Shown here piece by piece: positions 5,422 to 11,198 of a stretch of DNA of 22,043 nt. A model generated the notes under the pieces. That model worked only from the letters and a program-made list of their open reading frames with translations. It was not told the DNA's origin and did not search any database. The first letter of the stretch is position 1. Every line of letters starts with the position of its first letter. This stretch comes from a virus, in IMG/VR virus record IMGVR_UViG_3300022220_000025, positions 1 through 22,043 of that record; one strand, 5' to 3'. The translations under genes were made by a program, and so were the position numbers.

Positions 5422-5604
5422 TTAGTTTAATTTTTTTGCTGCCCATTTTTGAGCCATTTTTAAAGATTTATATTCTTTTGTATCTAAAACTTGCTCTTGT
5501 CCATTGTAAACCTGCACAAAAAAAGCTCTAAATATTGAATCGCCATAACCATTATCTGTAATTATGTTTACTCTTTTACTGTCTGTTGAATTTGAAATTG
5601 TCAT
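5422..5604 (-). CDS. First early gene, small hypothetical protein
   Basis: A 60-residue protein, the first gene after the best promoter in the window. It looks like a compact beta-beta-beta-alpha fold: SKRVNIITDN, FRAFFVQVYNGQEQVLDTKE, then the helix SLKMAQKWAAKKLN. No family recognised; similar small folds occur among phage anti-host and regulatory proteins. The start codon sits in the 17-base leader TAAAAAACAAGATTATG, identical to that of the spike-like gene at 14104. First-gene position suggests strong early expression. Confidence 0.75.
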   Translation of the reverse strand: MTISNSTDSKRVNIITDNGYGDSIFRAFFVQVYNGQEQVLDTKEYKSLKMAQKWAAKKLN

Positions 5605-5645
5605 AATCTTGTTTTTTAGTTGTTATTATTATCGCTTGTCTTTGA

Positions 5646-5675
5646 CAAATATATAATATATTTTAAGAATACCAA
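5646..5675 (-). promoter_or_regulatory. Flavobacterial-type early promoter
   Basis: On the minus strand a -33 TTG (5673-5675) is separated by 19 bases from TATATTTG (5646-5653), a full match to the Bacteroidota sigma-A pattern TTG...TAnnTTTG. It lies between the terminator at 5698-5725 and the first early gene, giving a leader of about 30-35 bases. The palindrome TTTGACAAA (5641-5649) overlaps the -7 element and could be an operator. Confidence 0.75.
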
Positions 5676-5697
5676 CTATAATATTAAAATAATTTGC

Positions 5698-5725
5698 AAA
5701 AAAAAGACCTACATCTCTGTAAGCC
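5698..5725 (-). terminator. Intrinsic terminator of the late block
   Basis: GGCTTAC and GTAGGTC (minus strand) form a 7-bp stem with two G-U pairs around the loop AGAGAU, followed by eight U residues. It lies about 25 bases past the phosphoesterase stop. The loop and closing base pairs are the same as in the terminator at 14166-14195. Confidence 0.8.
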
Positions 5726-5748
5726 TTAATTTTGGGGGGATTGTGTTG

Positions 5749-6843
5749 TTAAAAAAAATGTGTTAGCCTTGCGACTTGTCCTCTATCGAACTCATGTACA
5801 AACGCTTCTACTGCTTTTGAAGAGCCTGTAAACCCTTTTCTTGAATGCCATGAATCTGCTGCACTTGGACTTCTTAAATACTCGACAGTTACTCCGATGA
5901 AATCCTTTGCATCTCTCCATTTATGTTTCACTTTGTGATGTAGATGGTGTAAATACCAATATCTATATTTAGTTGCTGCCCATAGATCTGGTCTTTCTTG
6001 TGCCATTAACAATGGTAAATTATCCATTTTAGCACCATCGCCATGCTCTAAGCCTATTAAATTAATTCCGTACTTATAATACTTTCGATGTGCAACTCCT
6101 GCATCAACTGAAACGTCTTTTGTATTCCTGAACCAAGCCTTTAAAGCATGTGCCAAATGAAATCCACTTTGATAGTCATGATTGCTCATTGAGTGTACGC
6201 AGTCAACAGGTGCAACTTCTCTCAGCATCTCTACGCATTTAACATAGAGCTGCAATGCTATCTCGTAATGTTCCCACCATTTGCCATCGCAATCTTGTGG
6301 TGTTCCTTTTGTTGTGGTGTTATATACATTATCTACATGCAGTATATCGTTTCCTATGCAGAATAAAACCCTATCAATCTCAAAGCCTTTTGATTTTTGT
6401 ATCAAACCTTGCACTCCCTCAATAACTCTAGATACTGCAATAGGAATGTTGTAATCTTCTCCTGTTTCCTCTGCGTTTGCGTATTTGCCTATATGAATAT
6501 CAGCAGGATTGATTACTAATAGATGCCGACCTGCTTTGTGTTTGATTTTTGGATAGGTTGGTGCATGGTTTTCAATGAATGTATTGAGCCTACTAAATAT
6601 GCCATCTTCATCAATGCCAGAATCTTCCTTTGTAACAACTGAGAACCTAAGTTCCCCACCCATGTTTTGCCAATGCTTGACAGAAACAACGTCTTTTTTG
6701 TCAATCCCTCGCTCTTGTAAATGTAAATCAAGAGCTGAATTGTCATTGATGTTTTCTAAGGTGTTTGCTCTGTGCTTTTTGATTAGTTCAATCTCACTAG
6801 GTTTTAACCTCATACGATTCCAACCATCTTTTTTCTTTGTCAT
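5749..6843 (-). CDS. Calcineurin-like metallophosphoesterase
   Basis: A 364-residue protein with the full metal-binding motif series of the calcineurin-like phosphoesterase fold: DIH at 115-117, GNDILHVDN at 164-172, SNHD at 220-223, EHGD with His267, and HLH at 300-302. Two metals are expected. The closest functional relatives by motif are Mre11/SbcD-type nucleases and other phage phosphoesterases; the substrate is unknown but DNA is plausible. The N-terminal 100 residues are not part of the fold and start with a basic, possibly DNA-contacting helix. It is the last gene of the lysis-like cassette, overlapping its neighbour as TCAT at 6840-6843, and is followed by a terminator. Late expression suggests a role in DNA packaging or host DNA turnover (inference). 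Confidence 0.85.
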   Translation of the reverse strand: MTKKKDGWNRMRLKPSEIELIKKHRANTLENINDNSALDLHLQERGIDKKDVVSVKHWQNMGGELRFSVVTKEDSGIDEDGIFSRLNTFIENHAPTYPKIKHKAGRHLLVINPADIHIGKYANAEETGEDYNIPIAVSRVIEGVQGLIQKSKGFEIDRVLFCIGNDILHVDNVYNTTTKGTPQDCDGKWWEHYEIALQLYVKCVEMLREVAPVDCVHSMSNHDYQSGFHLAHALKAWFRNTKDVSVDAGVAHRKYYKYGINLIGLEHGDGAKMDNLPLLMAQERPDLWAATKYRYWYLHHLHHKVKHKWRDAKDFIGVTVEYLRSPSAADSWHSRKGFTGSSKAVEAFVHEFDRGQVARLTHFF

Positions 6844-7052
6844 GCTTTAGAGAATACAGTGAAACATAATGGCAAGATAGCAATAAAACTTAACATGACG
6901 TTAAGCTCCGTTAATCCATTTGCTGCCATGTCTGAAACTGCTGCCGTAACTAGCACTCCACTTACTGAACGCTTTGCACTCCACTTCTTTTGACGTTGTC
7001 CTTCTTGGAAGACTTCACTAATCTTGCCGACTGCTTTCGCTATTGCTCTCAT
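6840..7052 (-). CDS. Putative small membrane protein, holin-like
   Basis: A 70-residue protein with a basic N-terminal 28 residues (including EGQRQKKWSAKR) followed by two hydrophobic stretches, SVSGVLVTAAVSDMAANG and LNVMLSFIAILPLCFTVF. This basic-then-hairpin layout recalls small class II holins and unnamed membrane proteins common in marine Bacteroidota phages. It overlaps the 36-residue gene upstream by 35 bases in another frame and the phosphoesterase by four. Its neighbourhood, two genes from the endolysin-type peptidase, supports a lysis role; this is inference. Confidence 0.65.
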   Translation of the reverse strand: MRAIAKAVGKISEVFQEGQRQKKWSAKRSVSGVLVTAAVSDMAANGLTELNVMLSFIAILPLCFTVFSKA

Positions 7053-7128
7053 CTTTATAAAGCCATTTTAAATAATAAAATAAACAAACAGGTATTGATA
7101 ATATCAAAGTTGTAGTTAGTGAACTCAT
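7018..7128 (-). CDS. 36-residue membrane-anchored peptide
   Basis: The product has one N-terminal hydrophobic segment (TTTLILSIPVCLFYYLKWLY) and a short polar tail. It begins in an ATGA overlap with the 52-residue gene at 7125-7128 and its tail coding region overlaps the next gene by 35 bases in another frame. The nested arrangement resembles small overlapping lysis genes such as spanin pairs, but there is no lipobox and the tail is too short to span the periplasm, so the role is open. Confidence 0.5.
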   Translation of the reverse strand: MSSLTTTLILSIPVCLFYYLKWLYKDESNSESSRQD

Positions 7129-7283
7129 TTAATCTTATCGTATATAAACAAGTTGATTATAGTATCTAATCTTCCGAATACTGCATTATCTTTTTCCGTT
7201 GGTGTAAGATTAACAACAACCTTAATAAAAGCCAACAAACCGATTGTAAGCTCTCCCCAATTTTGGGCAATAAAATCAATCAT
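7125..7283 (-). CDS. Small membrane-associated phage protein
   Basis: A 52-residue protein: AQNWGELTIGLLAFIKVVVN is a likely membrane or membrane-surface helix, followed by the recognisable LTPTEKDNAVFGRLDTIINL segment, which I recall from small proteins near lysis genes in Bacteroidota and marine phages. It overlaps the gene before it by 8 bases and the one after it by 4 (ATGA). The function is not established; a holin-like or lysis-regulatory role is plausible from context. Confidence 0.7.
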   Translation of the reverse strand: MIDFIAQNWGELTIGLLAFIKVVVNLTPTEKDNAVFGRLDTIINLFIYDKIK

Positions 7284-7410
7284 AATAAAAGTCTAAACAA
7301 ATGAAACAAAAAGGTAAATATAAATAATGGGCAATCCCATCATCGTAACGCTTGGTGTAAACTCCCAAGAGTATTCCTGTGTAAAATCCTATTGATAATT
7401 CCCAACTCAT
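7276..7410 (-). CDS. Small conserved-looking phage protein next to the endolysin
   Basis: A 44-residue protein starting MSWELSIGFYTGILLGVYTK and ending in the hydrophobic, aromatic stretch YLYLPFCFICLDFYYD. I recall small proteins with the pattern WELSIGFYxGILxGxRxY...LPFxxICLxI near lysis genes of Bacteroidota phages, so I consider it a real gene. It starts within the stop of the M15 peptidase (TGATG). One or two short membrane-interacting segments are possible. Function unknown. Confidence 0.7.
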   Translation of the reverse strand: MSWELSIGFYTGILLGVYTKRYDDGIAHYLYLPFCFICLDFYYD

Positions 7411-7766
7411 CAGTACAACCACATTACTTGTTGTGGCGATTCTGCATCGTCATCAGCATGAATAAAAGATTTAGCTATTCCAATGCGTGTAAATCCTGCA
7501 TCAAGCAAGCCTCTCACAATTTGCATTCTTTGGTATGAACTCATACAGGAAATATCAAATGCAGTTCCTCTTAAATGTGCTGAATTTGGTTTTCCTCCGA
7601 CTTCCATATTATGTGCTTTGCTTCTCCAAGAGCTTGTTATTGTAAAAGGTACATCAGCAAACTCTCTTGCCAGATCTAAACGCTCTAAAGACTTCTTATT
7701 AATCTTATCAAAGCAATTTTTCCCATCACAGGTAAACTCTTCCTTTATAAAAAATCTAGGATTCAT
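7410..7766 (-). CDS. Peptidase M15 family endolysin
   Basis: A 118-residue zinc peptidase of the M15 (D-Ala-D-Ala carboxypeptidase/VanY-like, M15_3) family. SAHLRGTAFD at 62-71 supplies zinc ligands His64 and Asp71, and FIHADDD supplies the third ligand His103 with Asp105 nearby; SSWRS at 45-49 is the usual upstream motif. The domain fills the whole protein, with no signal peptide and no cell-wall-binding domain, so export probably depends on a holin. It would cut peptidoglycan stem peptides to release progeny. Two cysteines near the N-terminus (C13, C18) are unexplained. It is flanked on both sides by tiny membrane proteins. Confidence 0.9.
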   Translation of the reverse strand: MNPRFFIKEEFTCDGKNCFDKINKKSLERLDLAREFADVPFTITSSWRSKAHNMEVGGKPNSAHLRGTAFDISCMSSYQRMQIVRGLLDAGFTRIGIAKSFIHADDDAESPQQVMWLY

Positions 7767-7908
7767 CTCTTGTTAATTTCTTAATGTTATACAACAATGC
7801 ACTTACAAGAACTAAGATAGTTAAAACTTGCTCAACTCCGATAAATGTAACACCTAATGCACCAAAGTTAATTCCATTAAATATGACTGTATCAATTTTT
7901 TCGTTCAT
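7756..7908 (-). CDS. Putative holin, 50 residues
   Basis: A 50-residue protein with a hydrophobic core of about 30 residues (FGALGVTFIGVE, then QVLTILVLVSALLY) ending in a short basic tail (NIKKLTRDES). It fits one long or two short membrane helices. It lies directly before the M15 peptidase gene, overlapping it by 11 bases, which is the usual holin-endolysin order. No sequence family is recognised, so the holin call rests on topology and position. Confidence 0.6.
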   Translation of the reverse strand: MNEKIDTVIFNGINFGALGVTFIGVEQVLTILVLVSALLYNIKKLTRDES

Positions 7909-7975
7909 TGATTTTAATTTTAGCCAAATACGTCTTTAGCTTTTTGATATTTGTTTTCTTTGGCTTGTAACCCAT
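7892..7975 (-). CDS. 27-residue lysine-rich peptide
   Basis: A 27-residue frame (begins MGYKPKKTNIKKLKTYLAKI) with about a third lysine. It starts inside the stop of the connector gene (TAATG) and overlaps the putative holin start by 17 bases. The junctions argue for translation; the product could be a coupling peptide rather than a working protein. No family recognised. Confidence 0.4.
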   Translation of the reverse strand: MGYKPKKTNIKKLKTYLAKIKINERKN

Positions 7976-8478
7976 TAATCTATTTTAATGCCAGGATTGT
8001 ATGCGTTACCTATTGGGTCTATATCTGCATTTGAGTTTGAAGAATACTCAGGAAATGAGCTTGTCTTGTAAATCAAATAGTCTATTATTCTCTGCCCATA
8101 AAACTCTGCAGAATCCATTTGTTTACGTATCAACCAATCAACATCGTTTTTAGTTGCAGCAGTTCCGTTCTCACTATTCTTTTGAGTAATCGAACCATTT
8201 GCAATTTTATAGGAAATAAACGGCAACGCTTCAACAATAGCATAATGCACTAAAGCATCTTGTATATAGTCATCAACTAAAGTTTTATAAGCACCTGCTA
8301 AAGTTCCTGCCTGTATCTCTGCTTCTAACTTCTCATATAACTTAGTTCCCAAGATAGCTTGCAAATGCTTGTCTTGTGAAATTTTAACGAATGGAAGCAA
8401 ATACTCCGTATCGATGTTATAATTTAGAGCAGTTGATGTTTTCAACCTGTCCTGTGATATGAATAAAACTGTTGCCAT
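7975..8478 (-). CDS. Head-tail connector-like protein (DUF6712-like)
   Basis: A 167-residue, mostly helical protein. The N-terminal part (ATVLFISQDRLKTSTALNYN, then LLPFVKISQDKHLQAILGT) and the central helix YIQDALVHYAIVEALPFI match, from memory, the DUF6712 group of Bacteroidota phage proteins, which look like helical head-tail adaptor subunits of the gp6/gp15 type. Placement directly after the portal, which it touches at base 8478, supports a ring bound under the portal. No catalytic motif is expected or seen. The ATG follows an A-rich leader (TTTAAAAAATAGATA). Confidence 0.72.
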   Translation of the reverse strand: MATVLFISQDRLKTSTALNYNIDTEYLLPFVKISQDKHLQAILGTKLYEKLEAEIQAGTLAGAYKTLVDDYIQDALVHYAIVEALPFISYKIANGSITQKNSENGTAATKNDVDWLIRKQMDSAEFYGQRIIDYLIYKTSSFPEYSSNSNADIDPIGNAYNPGIKID

Positions 8479-10244
8479 TATCTATTTTTTAAACTTCCTC
8501 TATTCGGTGTTGTTATCGGTGCAACTGCTTCCGTTCCTTTCTGCTTTACATAAGGATTGTTACCAACTCGCTTCTCATTGTCAAGACCTTTGTTTGGTAA
8601 GAACTTACCTTTTACTTGCTTTCTAAAGTAGATTCTTCTCATCCAACCATGATAACAATAAACCCCACCTTTCCAAGTAAACAAATCGTATGTGCTAGAG
8701 CCTTTTGGTGCAAACTGCCCATTTACTCCTGCTCTACCCATTTTTTTAATGTCCTCGTATCTGAACTCAATGCCAGAATTAGCCATCATTATCATTTCAG
8801 TACAGAATGGTCTGCTTGGGTTTTTTGCTTGTTTAGTTGTAGTCTTTGCGTATGCATACCTTACTTTATACAAACCCTTATCTCCCCATTTAGACTTTTC
8901 TCCTGCCTTTGCATCGGAATCATTTGGTTGTCTATCAAAACCCTCAAACTCTTTGTGAAAATCAGGGTTTGTTGTGTCGACTAACTCCTCACTCATCAAC
9001 TCGTATTCCTCCTCATCGTTTACCTCTCCGTAAATCTTAAGCTCTTCGAGTAATGTTTCAGACTTAGCATCGTCAAGGAATGGTCTATCGTCATGCTTAC
9101 AAGCACTCATCTTAACACCTGTTTCCTTTTCTCTTGTTTCCTCGTCTAAGTCTGCTAAATCCTCTGCAAATTCAATTGGCTGCAATGTCTTAAAGTAAAC
9201 ATCTAAGTGAATACCATTAACTGCAAGCACCTCATCAATCGCATCAATGATTATGTTTTGCTTTGGCTTTATAACTGTGTTATCAAATAGCTGAGATGCA
9301 ACTTTTATCTCCTCTGCGTTGTTACCTAAACCTGTCTTGTCTTTAATACCAAACAACATTGGAGATGTAACTCTATGCCCAACTAAAATTTTCTTTGTGC
9401 ATTCCTCAGATAAGAACTTGTATTGCTCTGCTGCTTCCGAGATAGGTATTTGGTCTATCGTTGTAGCTTGTTGTTGATTATCGTTAAACGATAAAACAAA
9501 CTTTTTACCACTAGTACTCGTAAACTTCTGCGTTATCTTTCTCTCAATAGCATCTTGTTCCTCTTTTGTAGGTGTACCATTGTTAAAGTTTACCATCATG
9601 CTAGGTGCAAACCCCTGCTGAATGTTTGTCAAGTGATAGTTTCCTATCTCCTCATCTATCTCACTCCATTGTAAAGAACCTTGATAGTCAACAGGAGAGA
9701 AATAAAAGAAGCCAGGCGAGTAAGGATGTATAACCATGATTTGGCTATCGCTTGACTTACGCTTCCCATCAAAAGCATCTATTCTAATAGGCTTAAACTT
9801 GTCTTTTCTGAACTGCGACCAATCATCTGAGTAGTAATATGCTTGTATCTTTCCATCAACTGCCTTTTCTGGTCTTAAGTTTTGTATTGGAATATGCTTT
9901 GCTTTCTTAATTTCAGTCTTACCCTTGTTCCAAACTATATTAAACGCAGATTGACCTAGTAACTTTAAATCCAAAGATACTTTTCGTATATCTTCATCTC
10001 TAAATATGAGCTTCATTTTAGCATAGTCTAATGGTCTTTTGTCTGCATCTGTTGCATCAAGACCTTGACCATAAATCATCTCTCCTATACCTGTAATAAT
10101 AGCATTGTTTACTGCACTACCATTGAACCTATCTATTAAGAATTGATAGTAGTTGTTATCTCGCCCATATTCTACCCACTCCCTTGCAGGGTTCTCCTCA
10201 ATCTTTGGAGTAGTATAGGAAGCCATTTGTACTAAATTTATCAT
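8478..10244 (-). CDS. Portal protein with extra C-terminal domain
   Basis: A 588-residue phage portal protein. The N-terminal two thirds show portal features: EWVEYGRDNNYYQFLIDRFN near the start, NAIITGIGEMIYGQGL, a long wing/stem region, and the MLFGIKDKTGLGNNAEEI segment (about 296-315) followed by the stem helix, as in other Bacteroidota portals. The portal forms the dodecameric DNA gate at one capsid vertex. After about residue 440 there is an additional domain of about 100 residues with RYAYA, FCTEMI (Cys481), FRYEDIKKM, FAPKG and GGVYCYHGWMRR (Cys530, His532), then a basic tail. A similar segment is, as I recall, attached to other head proteins in Bacteroidota phages; its role is unknown. 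It lies far from the other head genes. Confidence 0.85.
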   Translation of the reverse strand: MINLVQMASYTTPKIEENPAREWVEYGRDNNYYQFLIDRFNGSAVNNAIITGIGEMIYGQGLDATDADKRPLDYAKMKLIFRDEDIRKVSLDLKLLGQSAFNIVWNKGKTEIKKAKHIPIQNLRPEKAVDGKIQAYYYSDDWSQFRKDKFKPIRIDAFDGKRKSSDSQIMVIHPYSPGFFYFSPVDYQGSLQWSEIDEEIGNYHLTNIQQGFAPSMMVNFNNGTPTKEEQDAIERKITQKFTSTSGKKFVLSFNDNQQQATTIDQIPISEAAEQYKFLSEECTKKILVGHRVTSPMLFGIKDKTGLGNNAEEIKVASQLFDNTVIKPKQNIIIDAIDEVLAVNGIHLDVYFKTLQPIEFAEDLADLDEETREKETGVKMSACKHDDRPFLDDAKSETLLEELKIYGEVNDEEEYELMSEELVDTTNPDFHKEFEGFDRQPNDSDAKAGEKSKWGDKGLYKVRYAYAKTTTKQAKNPSRPFCTEMIMMANSGIEFRYEDIKKMGRAGVNGQFAPKGSSTYDLFTWKGGVYCYHGWMRRIYFRKQVKGKFLPNKGLDNEKRVGNNPYVKQKGTEAVAPITTPNRGSLKNR

Positions 10245-10249
10245 GCTGC

Positions 10250-10651
10250 TTAATCTTCTGTGTTATAGTAAACGTAATTCCTTGCAGTTGGGTTTGCATA
10301 CTCAGTAAATGTAACCTCACTATCTGCATCTATTATCATTGTACCCTCCCATCGTAAACCAAGTACAACGGCATCTGTTGGACTTGTATTTGTATCATTC
10401 GTTTGCTCATATACAACAACATTGTAAAATGAGTTTGTCTTTAATGCATTAAATGGAGCTGCGTTTGTTGGTACATCAAATCTTATTGCTCTTTGCGATC
10501 TGGCAACAGGAGAAATTACTCCGTATGTTGCAACTCTTGTTTGGTCATCTATTACACCAATCAAAAAGTAATTACCCTCAGCATCTACACATTGATTGTA
10601 GATATTTAAAGACAATTTATTTATCGCAACACTTTGTAGCCAATGCTCCAT
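10250..10651 (-). CDS. Hypothetical virion-associated protein
   Basis: A 133-residue, beta-rich protein with no signal peptide. Strand-like stretches (NYFLIGVIDDQTRVATYGVI, FYNVVVYEQTND, MIIDADSEVTFTEYANP) and lack of charge clustering suggest a structural protein, possibly a tail completion or head-closure subunit. It sits between small unknown genes and the portal, five bases from the portal start. No family recognised; the structural role is inferred from composition and position. Confidence 0.7.
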   Translation of the reverse strand: MEHWLQSVAINKLSLNIYNQCVDAEGNYFLIGVIDDQTRVATYGVISPVARSQRAIRFDVPTNAAPFNALKTNSFYNVVVYEQTNDTNTSPTDAVVLGLRWEGTMIIDADSEVTFTEYANPTARNYVYYNTED

Positions 10652-10840
10652 TTACTTTTTCTTTTTTACTTTAAACGATTTGTGAACCTCACAATCTCTT
10701 TTTTTAGCATACCAATCAGCAAACTGCTCTGCATCTTTGTGCATGTCAAAATACTTTGTAATAGCAATAAAGTCTCCATCTACATGTGTAATTTTGTAAA
10801 CAGTTTTACTCTTGACTTTAAGTTTATCAAAATATATCAT
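10652..10840 (-). CDS. Small basic hypothetical protein
   Basis: A 62-residue, very basic protein ending KSFKVKKKK, with an apparent beta-beta-alpha core (TVYKITHVDGDFIAITKYF, then KDAEQFADWYAKKRD). It could bind nucleic acid or a virion component, but no family is recognised. The start overlaps the previous gene as ATGA (10837-10840) and the stop abuts the next start directly, so it is firmly in the operon. Confidence 0.7.
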   Translation of the reverse strand: MIYFDKLKVKSKTVYKITHVDGDFIAITKYFDMHKDAEQFADWYAKKRDCEVHKSFKVKKKK

Positions 10841-11196
10841 ATTATTGAATCGTCTGAGTTATCTCTAATAAATTCAGCTGCTTCTGTTCGTGTCATTAAG
10901 CAGTTGTTTGGATATTCCTTACCCTTACCTAATTCAAGCAATGCAGAAAGCTCTCCACTTACCCAACTAGCCTCGAGTTCAATTATATGAAATTTAACCT
11001 TACCAATTTTCACAACAGGGTTAGCACCAAACTTTCTACGATTGTACTCTCCAAGCTCTTTGAAGGTTGGTTTAATGACACCATTTTGAACACCCTCCTC
11101 GTCATATTGTGGTATTCCGTAGGTTTTCATTAACTCTTCTGGAATCAATCCTTTAAAAGTCTTTGTATCAAGAGATAAATAAACGTTTCCTCTCAT
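10837..11196 (-). CDS. Hypothetical protein downstream of the fibre gene
   Basis: A 119-residue soluble protein with no recognised domain. It contains a GLIPEELMKTYGIPQYDEEG segment, a basic stretch and a C-terminal helix rich in acidic residues. It follows the LamG fibre gene by two bases, so it might be a fibre chaperone or a small tail-attachment protein; genes in this place often are, but nothing in the sequence proves it. The start ATG lies right after the fibre stop. Confidence 0.7.
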   Translation of the reverse strand: MRGNVYLSLDTKTFKGLIPEELMKTYGIPQYDEEGVQNGVIKPTFKELGEYNRRKFGANPVVKIGKVKFHIIELEASWVSGELSALLELGKGKEYPNNCLMTRTEAAEFIRDNSDDSII

Positions 11197-11198
11197 AA

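Noticed and set aside
5731-5740. Run of six G before the phosphoesterase stop as a frameshift site
   Set aside because: It lies outside the coding region, after the stop codon, so it cannot shift this gene.
6516-6746. Minus-strand frame of 76 codons inside the phosphoesterase gene
   Set aside because: Fully contained in a gene with clear catalytic motifs; composition looks out of frame.
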